Shown: positions 1-10,962 of the stretch, in pieces
Layout of the letters: the number at the start of each line of letters is the position of its first letter
Position numbering within the stretch: position 1 is the first letter of the stretch
Source: Paragyromitra xinjiangensis
Taxonomy: Eukaryota > Ascomycota > Pezizomycetes > Pezizales > Discinaceae
Assembly (NCBI GenBank): GCA_038503065.1
Contig: JBCAMK010000001.1
Span: 2,914,001 to 2,978,000 of the forward strand
Length of the DNA stretch: 64,000 nucleotides
Direction: 5' to 3'
Program-made: the position numbers and the translations under genes
Notes under the pieces: model-generated
The model's database searches: none
Told to the model about the DNA's origin: nothing
The model's input: only the letters and a program-made list of their open reading frames with translations

Positions 1-149
1 GTGCACTCCCCTACCTTCCTTACTACTTCGTCCGTTCGTTCAAGCTCTGGTGAGATTGGTATAATATTGAATTTTACCTCGGTTTTGGCTGTTCAAAAGC
101 CTAGGATCGACAAGAAGGTTAGATCGTGAAAGCGATAAAAGCCTTCCTC

Positions 150-740
150 ATGATTCCCTCTCTCTTCTATTTTCCTTTCATTTACTCCCTCATCTGTCTT
201 TCTACTGCTCGCCTCGATCCAGAGGACAGGATCCATTATGACGTCACGGCACAGCAGATAATAAAGCATCAACGCGCCGAAAACTCAAGCAGCGAAAACT
301 GGACGTTAGGAAGATTCCCAGGGGACTTTTCGAATTCCATCGGCCAGGAGACCTCTCTGGGCTCAGAATACATTGGCTGCGCCGTCAATGGCACCTCGCC
401 AACCGCACAAGACGTCAATAACGCTACGGAATATATCTCTCAAAAAGGGGATCAGCCATGCGTCTCAGGCAACTCCAGTTCTCCTCGCTGTACTCTCCTT
501 GCAGCCAAAGATTCAGCCAAAATCTACTTTTGCGGATACCCAGGCGTCAGGATCGCATGCAACGATTTAGCTGATACCCTCAGGACCCTGGCTGAAGAAT
601 GTGTAAAGACGGTTGATGGCGTATTGAGGGTCAGAGGGACGGTTGCTTTGTTTCCTGGAGGAGCTGTGCTTGATAATTCAAGGTTGTCATTCATTACTGC
701 TGTATCTTCCGACGAGGACCAGTTTTCTGGATATCTTTGA
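150..740 (+). CDS. Small secreted six-cysteine protein, unknown function
   Basis: A 196-residue ORF starting at the ATG at 150; the frame is open a little further upstream but without an ATG. Residues 1 to about 22 form a hydrophobic signal peptide (MIPSLFYFPFIYSLICLSTA). The mature part has six cysteines (three possible disulfides) and about five N-glycosylation sequons, mostly in its first half. There is no membrane segment after the leader and no recognised catalytic motif. The cysteine-rich second half, ending in a strand-like segment, loosely recalls small secreted fungal proteins of the effector or killer-protein-like type, but I cannot assign a family. No intron is needed. It is probably exported and glycosylated. 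An additional 3' exon cannot be excluded. Confidence 0.55.
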   Translation: MIPSLFYFPFIYSLICLSTARLDPEDRIHYDVTAQQIIKHQRAENSSSENWTLGRFPGDFSNSIGQETSLGSEYIGCAVNGTSPTAQDVNNATEYISQKGDQPCVSGNSSSPRCTLLAAKDSAKIYFCGYPGVRIACNDLADTLRTLAEECVKTVDGVLRVRGTVALFPGGAVLDNSRLSFITAVSSDEDQFSGYL

Positions 741-1779
741 TGGGGTGGGAGTCAAAGTGGGCAATCAACCGGATGCTTTTTTCTTTGGGTCATTCAAGGC
801 GTTGGGCTTTATTTTTTTTCATGGGAAAGAGGATGTAAGGTATCGTGTTCATTGAGTAGCAAGTTAGTGTTTGTGTTCGTATTGTGTGGGCTTTCCGTCA
901 CGGACTTCGGACTCTGTCGATCATAGGCGATCACTCGGTGGCTAGCATCAATCAAATTAATAGCTTCTTTGCTGAAAGGACAGGTGTTCAGCTGAACCAT
1001 CAATTCATAAGGAATTTTCTATCAATAAAAGTGGAGACGGTCACAGGGGCCTTATAAATAGTAGAATTCCATCGGCTTCTAATTTTTACACTTCAGATAG
1101 TCTGTGTTGGAGTTGCTTCCTAATACAGGGCGTGGCTTCGGGGTCGGAAGTGATTGAGAGACAGGCACCCGAGAGAGCTATTTAGATAGGGGTCGTATAC
1201 TCACCTCTAGCAAGCAAGTAATCGAGTCTTCTATTCCTCCCTACGTGCCCAATATTACAACAGTTTGGGTAACCAGGTGTGGGCGCGAAACCATATATCG
1301 CTACGAAACTGGCTCTATGCTTGGGGAATTGATGGTTGTTATTGGGATTAGATCCGAGCGAGAGCTCATAGTGCTTGTAGGACGAGCTGCATCCTATTTG
1401 AGCCGCTAAGCTCATTATTGACACATGGTGAGGTCTTAAGTTGTGTGTGAATAGATGCTCATCCCTCTACACGGGCACAGGTAACTAAATTCCTTCTAGG
1501 AAGCGCTGCTAAAGGGGTTACGCAATTCGCATGTTAGGTCACACAATCGTGCAGTGCACAGTGCGCATGTTTCCCGCAATAGACCTGGGGACCCACGGCA
1601 CTAGGCGAACCCCTTGTGATTTTCGGCATTTTTTTTAAATTGAGTGTTGAGCGCTAAGCTTGGGCCAAGAAGAGGTCCGAAACAAGGATACATAGGACGC
1701 CGGGGCCTTATCTCAAGCGATTTGCCCCTCCTTAGGCTAGTCCTTTAAAGTCAACTTTCAACATCATCCATCACCCACC
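741..1779. other. Intergenic region, no gene seen
   Basis: No convincing coding sequence. It holds a diverged copy of a dispersed repeat (about 1104-1275) and the presumptive promoter of RKI1. Immediately before the RKI1 start is a C/A-rich leader (caacatcatccatcacccacc), typical of fungal 5' UTRs. Confidence 0.5.
1104..1275. repeat. Dispersed repeat, copy 1 (partner at 42304-42478)
   Basis: Shares ordered blocks with 42304-42478: 'gcttcctaata', 'gggcgtggcttcgggg', 'gagacagg/gagaaacagg', 'tagatagg', 'ttcctccc' and 'gcccaata', at similar spacing over about 170 bp. I estimate roughly two thirds identity by eye. No ORF and no clear terminal repeats were found, so the element class is unknown. 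Confidence 0.5.
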
Positions 1780-2689
1780 ATGCGAATTACGCGTCCTGTG
1801 CTTTCTTTCCTTCTGGCACGCCCCAGAAATTTACGGAAACCTCTATTCGCTCAGCCACAGGCTAATCGAAGCATTTCCTCTTCTACCGTCGAAGGCGCCA
1901 AAAGAGCTGCCGCCCATCTTGCCGTAAGGACCCACTTTCCCCCCGGGGCAGCATATGTTGGGATTGGTTCAGGCTCGACCGTCCCACATGTGATTGAGTG
2001 TATCCAACAACTTCCACCGGATCAATATCACCATACTCTTTTCATACCAACGAGTTACCAATCACGATACTTGATACAGAGCGCTGGTTTAAGATTGGGA
2101 GCCATCGATACAATACCTGCGGGGTCTATCGATGTGTCTTTCGATGGTGCGGACGAAGTGGACCCCTGGATGAATTGTATTAAGGGTGGTGGAGGGTGTT
2201 TATTGCTTGAAAAACTAGTCGCGGTGAACTCAAAGAAATTCATCGTCGTCGCTGGTTAGTTCAGTTACCATCCCAGCATGAGATTGGGTCGTAATAAAAT
2301 AAGCAGACTATCGTAAATTCTCTTCCTCCCTTACAACTCTATATAGCTGTGGCATCCCATTAGAAGTACTGCCCTCGGCAGCCCCCTACGTGCTTTCAAC
2401 TCTTCAGGGTATTGGCTTCTCCAGATCAATCATTCGCACGACCGACGGAAAGGCAGGGCCAATGTTGACCGATAACGGCAATTTTATCATTGATGCGTTG
2501 TCTCCTGGCCAATGGCAACCAAACTGGCAAGGTCTTGATCTAGAAGTGGTGGTCGAGGCGCTAGCTGAACAACTCAAGGATATTGTTGGTGTTTTTGAGC
2601 ATGGCATTTTCTGGAAGGGTGATAGGAAACCCGACGCTGCATATTTTGGGATGGAAGATGGAACTGTGAAGGAGAGGAATTCAAGGTAA
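1780..2689 (+). CDS. RKI1: Ribose-5-phosphate isomerase (RpiA type)
   Basis: Interconverts ribose-5-phosphate and ribulose-5-phosphate in the non-oxidative pentose phosphate pathway. Two exons, 1780-2254 and 2307-2689, with a 52-nt intron (gttagt...aagcag). Splicing restores the family segment 'VVADYRK' across the junction and gives 285 aa. Visible RpiA motifs: GIGSGST (phosphate-binding loop), SFDGADEVD and IKGGGG..LLEK (active-site acidic and lysine regions), then KAGP.LTDNGN.IID and YFGMEDG near the C terminus. About 32 residues precede the conserved start; they are rich in Arg, Leu and Ser and contain no acidic residue, like a mitochondrial presequence, which is unusual for a normally cytosolic enzyme. 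Convergent with the downstream gene, 495 bp away. Confidence 0.93.
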
Positions 2690-3184
2690 TTGAGCTGGGG
2701 TTCTGAAGGTGCAACATGGAAGCAAAATATTTGATGGGGTTATCTTTAAATCGGACATTTTTGCGATATCGTGGGACAGCATCGTGACCTAGTCTCATAA
2801 CTGGCTTAGAATAGTAGTGCTTTAGCTGGTTGAAGGTAGGTAGGTGTTTATTGTGGGGGAAGGGATGAGCTTATTTAAGTACCGGCAAAATACCGAGTGA
2901 TTATTCACGGGGATTACGAAAGTAGAAATAGAAGTCATGGGCTGACTTTACAAATTTCAAGCAAAGAGACGGTTAAAAGACCATCAAAACATGTACTACA
3001 GTATTTTCTTTTTCTTCGCTAAAAGATTTGGTCGGCTTTACTCTTTCACTTCCCTTCATCTTATCTTTCCCATCTATGCTTAATGATGGATGAACTGTGG
3101 TACATTTATAAATTCCAATGTTTTCGTTTCCACGAGTGCTATAATATGGTAAAATTTCCCCGAGAAGATGATCTATCATACACC
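2690..3184. other. Convergent intergenic region (two 3' ends)
   Basis: AT-rich spacer between the 3' ends of RKI1 (+) and the Zip2-like gene (-). No ORF or repeat of note; presumably holds both poly(A) regions. Confidence 0.4.
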
Positions 3185-5640
3185 TTACGCATCCCAATCT
3201 TCCTCTAACCTCCACAGCACCCTCTCTAATACCTTATCTCCCACCATTTCCTTAAACTTTTTCCTCTTCTCCTCTACATCCATCTTCAGAAACCCTCTCA
3301 ATCCACCTTCTCGACACTCTCTCAGCACCACTTGGGCTGCAAAGGCATTGAACCCAGCCTTCCTCAAAAATCGCTCCCATAGAGTTTCCTCTTCCAATAA
3401 TCTCGCCGCAGATCCTTCCCTAGCCATCAATGCCACTATCCATCTTGCAACTACATCTTTGTCATCATCTATGATCTTTACTTGCACTCCTGCTCGCAAT
3501 GCTGCAACGAAGGCAATGAATCCAACAATAGTCTCAGTGTCACTTCCGCGCACTTGGCCGAGAACAATCACAAATAAACGTTCGTATAGCAGCGCTACGT
3601 TAGTTACACGTTGCCGGATAGTACTTAGAACCTGCCCGGGTGGTGGGGCCTGCCGGATCTTCTGTAGAGTCGTTAAGACTACTCCTGAAAGTGTGGAAAG
3701 GAGTAGGTCTGCTTCTGTATCAACGCAATTCTGAGTTTGGGAGACGCCAGCAAAAGTGTCCGGGATTGGCATGTTGAAGTCGCGTTCGATGATGGTTGCC
3801 ATGGGGTATAGATTTTTAATCAGTTTAAACAGGCGGCGTTCAGCAAGGAGGGTGGTTGAAGCGATGAATGTGCTTTGAGGTGTAGGGTGCTGGATTTTTG
3901 GCGTAGGGAACGGTGGAGGTATAGGGGTAGCGGCACGTTTTATCGGGGCCACAAGCTTTGGGGTTGTTTCAATTTCTGGACCTATTTGTATTGCTCGCGA
4001 GTTTGAAGCGTCTACTGGGTTCTTAGCCAGTCGTGAGCGCAGGGCCATAAAGGTGTCCAAAGGATTTTTAGACAAAGGACCTGCATCCCTCTGCAGACTA
4101 GATTCTTTTCTGAATGTGGGCTTGCTTCCGTCATCTGCCGCCGCTCGGGGTTGCTCCTCGATTTTTGATCTCTTTCGCTTCTTCCTCATCACGAGAGTTT
4201 CAACATCAATTTTTACCGTGAAAATTCCTGGCTCAAGCTCCAAATCACCTTGTTCGACCCCCTCTAACCCTAATGTTCTCAGTCCTTCTATCAATATTTT
4301 CTCACTTTCATTACTTTCCTCAACCTTCACTAGAAGCTCGTTTACGGATTCATCGTTCCCCGGGTCTTCATGTGGTATCCTGACTGAATTTCTCATGAAC
4401 GGCCTCCATGACAAATCCATCCCGACGCCTCCACTTCCACTCCAATTTCTCGCTGCTGATCCTAGTCTTTCTTTTAAACCGCGCACTCTCTTCGGTCCTT
4501 TTTCTAGCTCCTCCCAGGGCGGTTTTGGTCTTGAGAAATCCATTATAGGAACCTCAATCCTCAGCGTAGAATCCGCCTCCTGGAGCTGTTCTTGCGCCAA
4601 CTCTTGGTCAACTCTGGTTAGGATCCTCCCTTCCAGTTCATTTTCCAAATTCTCATACTCTGGTGTACTAATACGGGGTGGCAGCTCTAACTCTGTAAAA
4701 CGGACTTTTTTAGTGGTGGAAATCGGGGGAGTAAGTAGTGCTTCGACCATCAGCGTTTCAGGTCGGGATCGTTTCCGAATTGGCGATGGTGTCGAAGGTA
4801 GAAGTTGCAAAAAACTAGAAGAGGAATCATAAGATGGATCAAGGAATATTGAGTCTGAAATCATAAAAGGTGCTGTGAGATCGGCGACTAAGTCGGAAGT
4901 TTTCCCAGCGTCCAACGGTTTTAGATTAAATCTTTCAGATAGATTTAAGGGTGAAGGAAGTGTAATAGGTGATGAAGGTAAGAGTGGCGGCGTCATGAAC
5001 TCTGAAGTTTCAGGCTGAATATAGAAATCAGATAGTAGATCCAATGTGTAGAAGCGGAAGAAGTCCTAACTCTGCAATAACTCATCTCTTTGATAACCTC
5101 CATCGTTGACGGTGGCGTCTTCGGCCTATGCACATCCTGCAAGAACTGTAACACCTCTAGCCCAAGGATCATTCTCTCTACCTCAGCATCTCGCACATAA
5201 TCCAAAACTTGTCTTCTCGTATTCCTATCCCATCCAATCCCCGCATCTCCACCCATACCCAGCGATACTTCTCTCAAGATCTCTTCCCCCACTTTATGCA
5301 CTCTCCTTCTCCTTTTTTCTATCACTAGCGGTTCTTCAATACGACGGGCTTTGGACCATCGTATCTCCTCTGATACAATATTTTTCTCTTCATCTGGGGT
5401 AGCGAAGATAGAAGAAAGGTACATGGCGGTGTCATACTCGAGTATTAGCTTTTCGGAGTTATCGAATTCTGGCAGAGCAAGGATGTCAAGATCTTCGGAA
5501 GGTGAGAAAGTGAATGGATCACGAATGTCCGTAATGGGGCTGATAGGGGGAAGACGGCAGTATGTATTGGGCTGTGGAGCGAGGAGATGGTTACGAGCGA
5601 GATATCGGCGTGTATAAAGAAGCAGTGTTTCGTCTGGCAT
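3185..5640 (-). CDS. Zip2/SHOC1-like meiotic protein with degenerate XPF nuclease domain (DUF7102-like)
   Basis: Large protein of about 795 aa. The N-terminal two thirds are low-complexity and Pro/Ser/Arg-rich. The C-terminal third, from about 'FIASTTLLAERRLF', contains 'EADLLLSTLSGVVLTTLQKI', 'LLYERLFVIV' and a helical tail resembling a helix-hairpin-helix (LWERFLRKAGFNAFAAQVVL). This pattern fits the fungal proteins with an inactive XPF/ERCC4-like fold related to Zip2/SHOC1, which binds branched DNA and promotes crossovers in the ZMM complex. The family call is from memory of the pattern and is moderate. The first exon starts at the ATG at 5640. The junction to the long exon is uncertain: a 68-nt intron 5066-5133 (gtgcat...gttag) keeps frame, and an 83-nt alternative with a gttatc donor also does. 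The XPF active-site GDxnERKx3D is absent, as expected for this subfamily. Confidence 0.55.
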
Positions 5641-6021
5641 ACCTAGTGGAATTTCGGCGGGAAGCAAAAGGGGAAAATAGAACCGCTAGATATTGCTGAA
5701 GTAGAAGATAGTCCGCAGAGGGAAAGTATCATGACCGTGTGGCGGGGGCAGGACATAAAGAACCCAAGAAACAGGTTAGCTAAATCATAAGTATAACTAC
5801 CAGGCTTGGAGTAAAACCGTAGTTTACTCTATTTTTTTCTGACAATACATGCTAAAGAAAACAAGAAAAATAACCTTGTTGAAAGATCGCTCCCGCTCCC
5901 TACTATACACCCGTCCCCCAAAAATAATAAAGACAGAAATACGCAAATACAAGAGAAATGAATGAAGTACATGTTAAATTACACTAAAACCCCTGCAATA
6001 ATATATCCCACAATTTCGAGT

Positions 6022-7334
6022 TTAGTCATTATAGTTGGACTGTCTCGCACCGTTCTTGTTAACTGGCGGTCTGCCTGTCACTGCGTTCAGCTCCTCCTCT
6101 TGTGACTTTCCGTTAGGATCAAAAACAGGGCGTTCGCCATGAGGAGTAACACGAACTGCATGACGCATATGGGGAGCAAATCCATAGGACGCAGAATGAT
6201 TCTAAAAGCAAAATAATCAGATGCTGCAATGAAGTAGACGCAGTTATAGAGGAGCCTACGCAAGAACGATTATCCCAAAAAACGACACTGTTCTGCTCCC
6301 ATCTGAACCGGGCGTGCAGCTCCTGTGTTGCAACGACAATATTGTTAAGGTATTCTAGAATAATGTCGCTCTCCATTTTTGGGACACCGACAATTTGCTT
6401 AACAAAACCAGGATTAACGAATAGACTTTTCCATCCCGTAACTGGATGGGTGCGAATGAGAGGATGCTCCGTAGTGACAGGCTCGCGGCGGACGTGACGG
6501 CCAGCAGCGCGGGAGCCAACCGCCTGCTCTTCGGCAGAGTGAATAGCTGTAAGACCCTCCAGATACTTTTGCATGTGTAAAGAGAGGCAATCGTAAGCCG
6601 CATACTGGGACGACCAAAGAGTGTCTCCCCCACCACCCCTAGGAGGTCCACTCAGAAGCTTGAGGGAAGTATAGGACGGCGGTTGGATCTCATAAGTGAC
6701 CTATGTGAAATGTCAACACACACGTCGGGATCTTTGTATGAATTAAAGGTGGACGAACATCAGAGTGCCACAAGTATGATGGTGCAAATAACGCTCTTTG
6801 ATCAAGACTATTTCCATCCGTATACACAACATGTACCTCTTCTAATCCAGCCCTTTTAGGCATAGCAGTAGTTGCGTGCTTATGCAAAACCCCAAAGTAT
6901 CTTCCAAGTTCCAATTGGTCCTCAACACTAAATCCCTTCTGATCACGGAAGAAAACAACACCTCTGAATGCGATCAGCCGAGCGAGGTCATTTTTCTGCG
7001 CATCGTTTAAATCCTTGAGCTGTACACCATGGATCTCGGTTCCAATTTTAGGGGTATAATCAAAAACGTCGGTAGCTGCAGCGAGCAGGTTCTTGTACTC
7101 TGGATCACCAAGAAGCCCTTTATCCTCATACGGAATCTCTTCGAGCGGCGGCCATGAGACTGCGGGGAACGCAGGTTTGAGGTCTTCAAATTCGTAGTCC
7201 TTCACTTCTTGAACCTTCGTATAGCCAGGCGTAAATCGTGGAGCTTGCTCAATGCCACCCTGAATCTCGTTCGGTGACTTTGTAGTGCGAGTAACATCGA
7301 AGTTTTTCGGAAGCTCAACAACGCCTGGTGCCAT
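6022..7334 (-). CDS. TauD/TfdA-family 2-oxoglutarate Fe(II) dioxygenase (taurine or sulfonate dioxygenase-like)
   Basis: Three exons on the minus strand: 6759-7334, 6260-6700 and 6022-6201. Two 58-nt introns have donors gttcgt and gtaggc and end cacatag and ttttag. The product is 398 aa. The facial triad is clear: His190 and Asp192 in WHSD, and His341 in the segment after WDNRSC. The substrate/2OG arginines follow at the TauD spacing (H341-X10-R352-X3-R356). The segment after the first motif, V-T-Y-E-I-Q-P-P-S-Y-T, matches the yeast Jlp1-like subgroup, which oxidises sulfonates to release sulfite as a sulfur source. Lacks a signal peptide, so probably cytosolic. No sulfur-assimilation gene is adjacent, so the substrate (taurine, another sulfonate or a different acid) is open. 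Confidence 0.88.
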
Positions 7335-9858
7335 TGTGCAGATGGTAAAAAAGATTTACTAAAAAAAATACTTGACGTACAAGAACCGGATTGCAGAAGA
7401 AATGGAGAAGTAAAAATGCGGGGATAGTGCGGGGCGGGTGTGGTCTTTAAAGTGCTACCTATGATCAGGTACTACATCGCGCAAGATGTGTGCCGATTTC
7501 ACCATGCACTTTTAGTAAAACCTTTGGGGCTCGAGTCCCCTCTTGCTGATAATTGATAAGCTTCAACCCCTCGGAACTTACCCCCTTGATACGAAGACTA
7601 AAGGTAAGGCTGGACCTATCTACCTACTGCTGCTGCTTGTCATGACAAATTTTGGCATTGGTAGCATGAACGGCGATCGTGAAAGGCAAGTGCGATTCCA
7701 AAGTAGGTATACGATAGGCCCGATCCCACCGCGAGGACAGTAACAAATAGGGAATTAACCTTTGTCAGAGGAAAAAAATTAGTACATACTACATGTACCT
7801 GACATAATCAGTAGCCAACTCCAACAATAAAGATCGGATGAAAGAGAGACTTGCCCTAGCTTAATGCTAAACTGTAACCCCACACTGCAGGGAAAAACAG
7901 GAGGTTCGGATAAAGCAACCCCAAACACCCGAACCACCTCAAAACTTAACTCTCACCCGAACAACTAACGCCTAGTTGAAGCATTTAGCGGGTGATTGGC
8001 CTAAAAAGAGAGGAAGAGGCGGCACATCACGGCTCGTTATCACTGAACTAGGGGAGTGTGTTAGGAACGATCACGAAATCGCACGCAACAACGCCTTGAC
8101 AATTCGTGCTCAATCTCCTTAGGAATAAATCTAGTATAAAGCCAACTATTGTCACTAGAAGTCACAAATGCGTCAACGCCGGGTATCCGTTCTCAATTCC
8201 TGGTGAGGCCTTCGGCAAAATAAGCCGTTCATTTCTAGGGTGTTTACTACAAGCTTCCATGTGTGCCAACGCCAACCAGCGCTAATCCCTTCCAAGCGTT
8301 GAGGTTCTGAGCTGCATCGGGATTTCAAAATGGCCTGTCCTCGACCGCATATTGGCCATAGACTTTCTGATCAACCAAATGCTGGATTCCAACGGTATTA
8401 CCCAGCCTTCCGGCCTTCGTTTAATGCAACGCGATAGGCCAATAGTCGTCGCTTTATATCTGCTCAGATTAGTGCGGGGAAACTAGGCGACGGGCGGGGC
8501 ACAGAAAAGTGTTTGCGTCAAGAGCCGGTCAAATATCCACAATACCGCTTAATTTGATGGCATGTAGGGCATTACCCAGAGACCGAATTCAGAACATTTA
8601 ACTGCCAAGGCCATGATCACTAGCTATCACTCGATTAGCAATATCCAAGATCATTACAGGGTTTTATTGTTACGTTACCGCTAAGGATAACCAAACCCTC
8701 CAATCCTACGCAAGCTGCTTTTCACTCTGCCGGGGTTCAAGTTCTCAGCTATTGGTCATCCTTCATCCCAAAGGGAACCTTTCCTTCAAAAACCATGCAA
8801 GCGCCCTATTCAAGAGTTATGGGCTGGAGAGGGCTCACTGAATTTGAAAATCTAAGCTTTAGGAGAAACCCCACATCACTCCTTTCCTATCCCTCGAGAT
8901 GGTCAGTAAGGTTGGCGAGGTGCTGCTAGTTGTGGGAAGATAGATGGTGGTATTAAGAAAGCTAAAATGAGGCGGATAAAGAGGGAATTGAGACCAGATA
9001 TCTTGATCCTGCCGTTGAACAGAATTGCGATGAGAGACTTTAGGAACCCTGAAAGGCAGAACATGCTAGACATTGATATTCGATGAGAAGATCCCTGGCG
9101 GGTCGGGTAGCTCGAATATTTTAGATATACGAGAACTATGCCCCCAAAAGCCACAAACCATAAGGGCCAGAGGCAAAGGAAGTCCAGATACAAAATTCTG
9201 GAGGCAGAAGGAGTAACTTGTGACAGCTCGTGTAATGGGTATCGATAGTAGTAATGATGTCTCATACTCACAGACCATAGTTATAGATAAAATAACTATA
9301 GAAAAGCAAGCTGAAAACGAAGTAAGTAGATCCTCATGGTCATGAGTAAGGATAGGTTCATTGGTCATGGGTTGGTTCATCGCAAATTTGGGCTGTTATT
9401 GAGATTACATCATGCTGACTTTTCAGCACCGGCACACAACATCGCGTAGATTGGAAAGATGCTATACTCGGGTCACTTCACAAGACTGTGACTATACGTA
9501 TATGCATGTATTTGCCTGTGTTAGCACTTTCCATGACTTCTAATGAACACCGTGGGCTTAAGAAGTTGAACAACCCATCACACCTATCCCACATTCCTAT
9601 TTATTCCCAAAACCCTCCAACTTTTATCTTCTTCCTCCATCACCATAGTAACGCGATTCAAACACATCCTCCTCCCATTAATATCTCAATTTTACGAGGA
9701 TATATTTTACTACTGCTCTAATACGTTACCCTCCTAGTATCTCTTGGGTTAGGTTACTTACTCAAAACTTCAAGTCAGTCTCGCAGCCAAAAAGCTTAGA
9801 GAAATATGTCGAACTAACTATATAGTAGCGTGATATATACTAGCAAAAGCTGGTTTAA
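7335..9858. other. Gene-poor interval, no gene seen
   Basis: About 2.5 kb without an ORF showing family features. It holds the presumptive TauD promoter, one of the twelve TACATGTA palindromes (7790-7797) and one CTATCACTCG motif (8624-8633). A tRNA-like T-arm near 7530 was examined and rejected. Confidence 0.45.
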
Positions 9859-10512
9859 ATGGCGGAACAGATACTAAGAGTAGTGAATGGAGTATTCCAG
9901 CCAAAAAATCTTGGCTTTCATCCTACTGTTCCCGTTTCCCGAGGAGTTAGACCACGATCTAAATCAGCAGCTCAGCTCACCCAGCAGCAGTACGCAGAGC
10001 AGCAGAGAAAATACAACAATTTGATCGGTCAGCCGATCACCAGTAATACGGAACTTCAACCGAGATCCCACCCCGTCTATATCAAATTCTTCATCCGTTC
10101 TGCTCTTGACCCCCTTGGTGTCCTGTCCCCTCGCTTAGAGTCTAGGGAGAATATGGAATTAGAGAAAATTTTCGACTGCTATCTCTCAGAGACTTACGAA
10201 GATCATCCTTTTATGCCCCCACGTCACAGTGTACAAGCCTTGGAGGACTACAGCTTGATGACGCTAAACCTTGCTACTCGAACGCTCGGCAGTCGGTATA
10301 GCTATGTGAAGGCAAAAAAGCTGGGCCTGAGAGTTCGGGATACGGAATGGTGGGACGCAAAAAAGATGGGGTCGACAAATATCATGTTAGTCAGTAGTGA
10401 TAGAGTCCCAAGGGGGAATTATAAGCAAAACGAAGCTGTCATAAGCGAAGAGATACCGTTGACTAAGGACGAAACAGTCCAGGGCCATGATTCAATTCTA
10501 GGAAGGTTATAG
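9859..10512 (+). CDS. Hypothetical protein, 217 aa, orphan
   Basis: Single uninterrupted ORF with an ATG start. It has a basic N terminus (VSRGVRPRSKSAAQLTQQQY), no signal peptide, no membrane segment and no motif I recognise. A region with 'YIKFFIRSALDPLGVL' could be structured. The stop lies 15 bp before the left end of an inverted-repeat element (10527-10962), so the 3' UTR probably runs into that element. Codon usage looks unremarkable. It may be a lineage-specific gene or part of a larger spliced gene; existence as a gene is plausible, function unknown. Confidence 0.4.
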   Translation: MAEQILRVVNGVFQPKNLGFHPTVPVSRGVRPRSKSAAQLTQQQYAEQQRKYNNLIGQPITSNTELQPRSHPVYIKFFIRSALDPLGVLSPRLESRENMELEKIFDCYLSETYEDHPFMPPRHSVQALEDYSLMTLNLATRTLGSRYSYVKAKKLGLRVRDTEWWDAKKMGSTNIMLVSSDRVPRGNYKQNEAVISEEIPLTKDETVQGHDSILGRL

Positions 10513-10526
10513 ACTGAAATGGTGGG

Positions 10527-10962
10527 TACAGTTCAATCTCCCTATAAGGGTTCACTCCGGGCTAGAGTTTATACCCTTATAGAGCAGTTACCCTTATAGT
10601 ACCACTGAGTGATATTTCTAATTTTAGATTTTGTATCAAGCCCCAAAATATCTGGAGGCTTCTAGGCCCATATTTCAGAAAAGTCTGCCTTTTTAAAAAC
10701 CGGGACTTTTGAGATGAATGCTGTGATAGTAATATGTGAGATACTGGTAAGTATGTCAAGGGTGATGAAGACTATCACTTAAAAAACCTTAACCATACAC
10801 TAGCTATAAGGGTATACCACCAAAGAAATTTCAAAACCCTAAGGGTATTCTTATAAAGCGATACCCTTATTTTACCATACAAAAAAAGTCGGGACTGCCA
10901 AGTATACCCTTATAGAGCAGATACCCTTATACGGCGAACCCTTATAGGGCGATTGAACTGTA
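10527..10962. mobile_element. MITE candidate A (TA...CAGTTCAATC termini), 436 bp
   Basis: Terminal inverted repeats of 27 bp differ at one position: the left end starts TACAGTTCAATC (10527) and the right end finishes GATTGAACTGTA (10962). TA at both edges fits the TA target duplication of Tc1/mariner elements. No coding capacity. The interior repeats the motif ACCCTTAT (or its complement) about nine times, several times as 'acccttatagagcag', and can fold on itself. A lone right end of the same family lies at 42831-42857. Confidence 0.8.

Noticed and set aside
3168..4832. Long plus-strand ORFs opposite the Zip2-like gene
   Set aside because: Antisense shadows with Ser/Pro bias; the minus frame is longer and has family motifs.
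7488..7556. tRNA-like 3' half (ggggctcgagtcccc T-arm and gcaaga/tcttgc acceptor pairing)
   Set aside because: No D-loop GG, no anticodon stem pairing and no plausible anticodon; the match is a short palindrome by chance.
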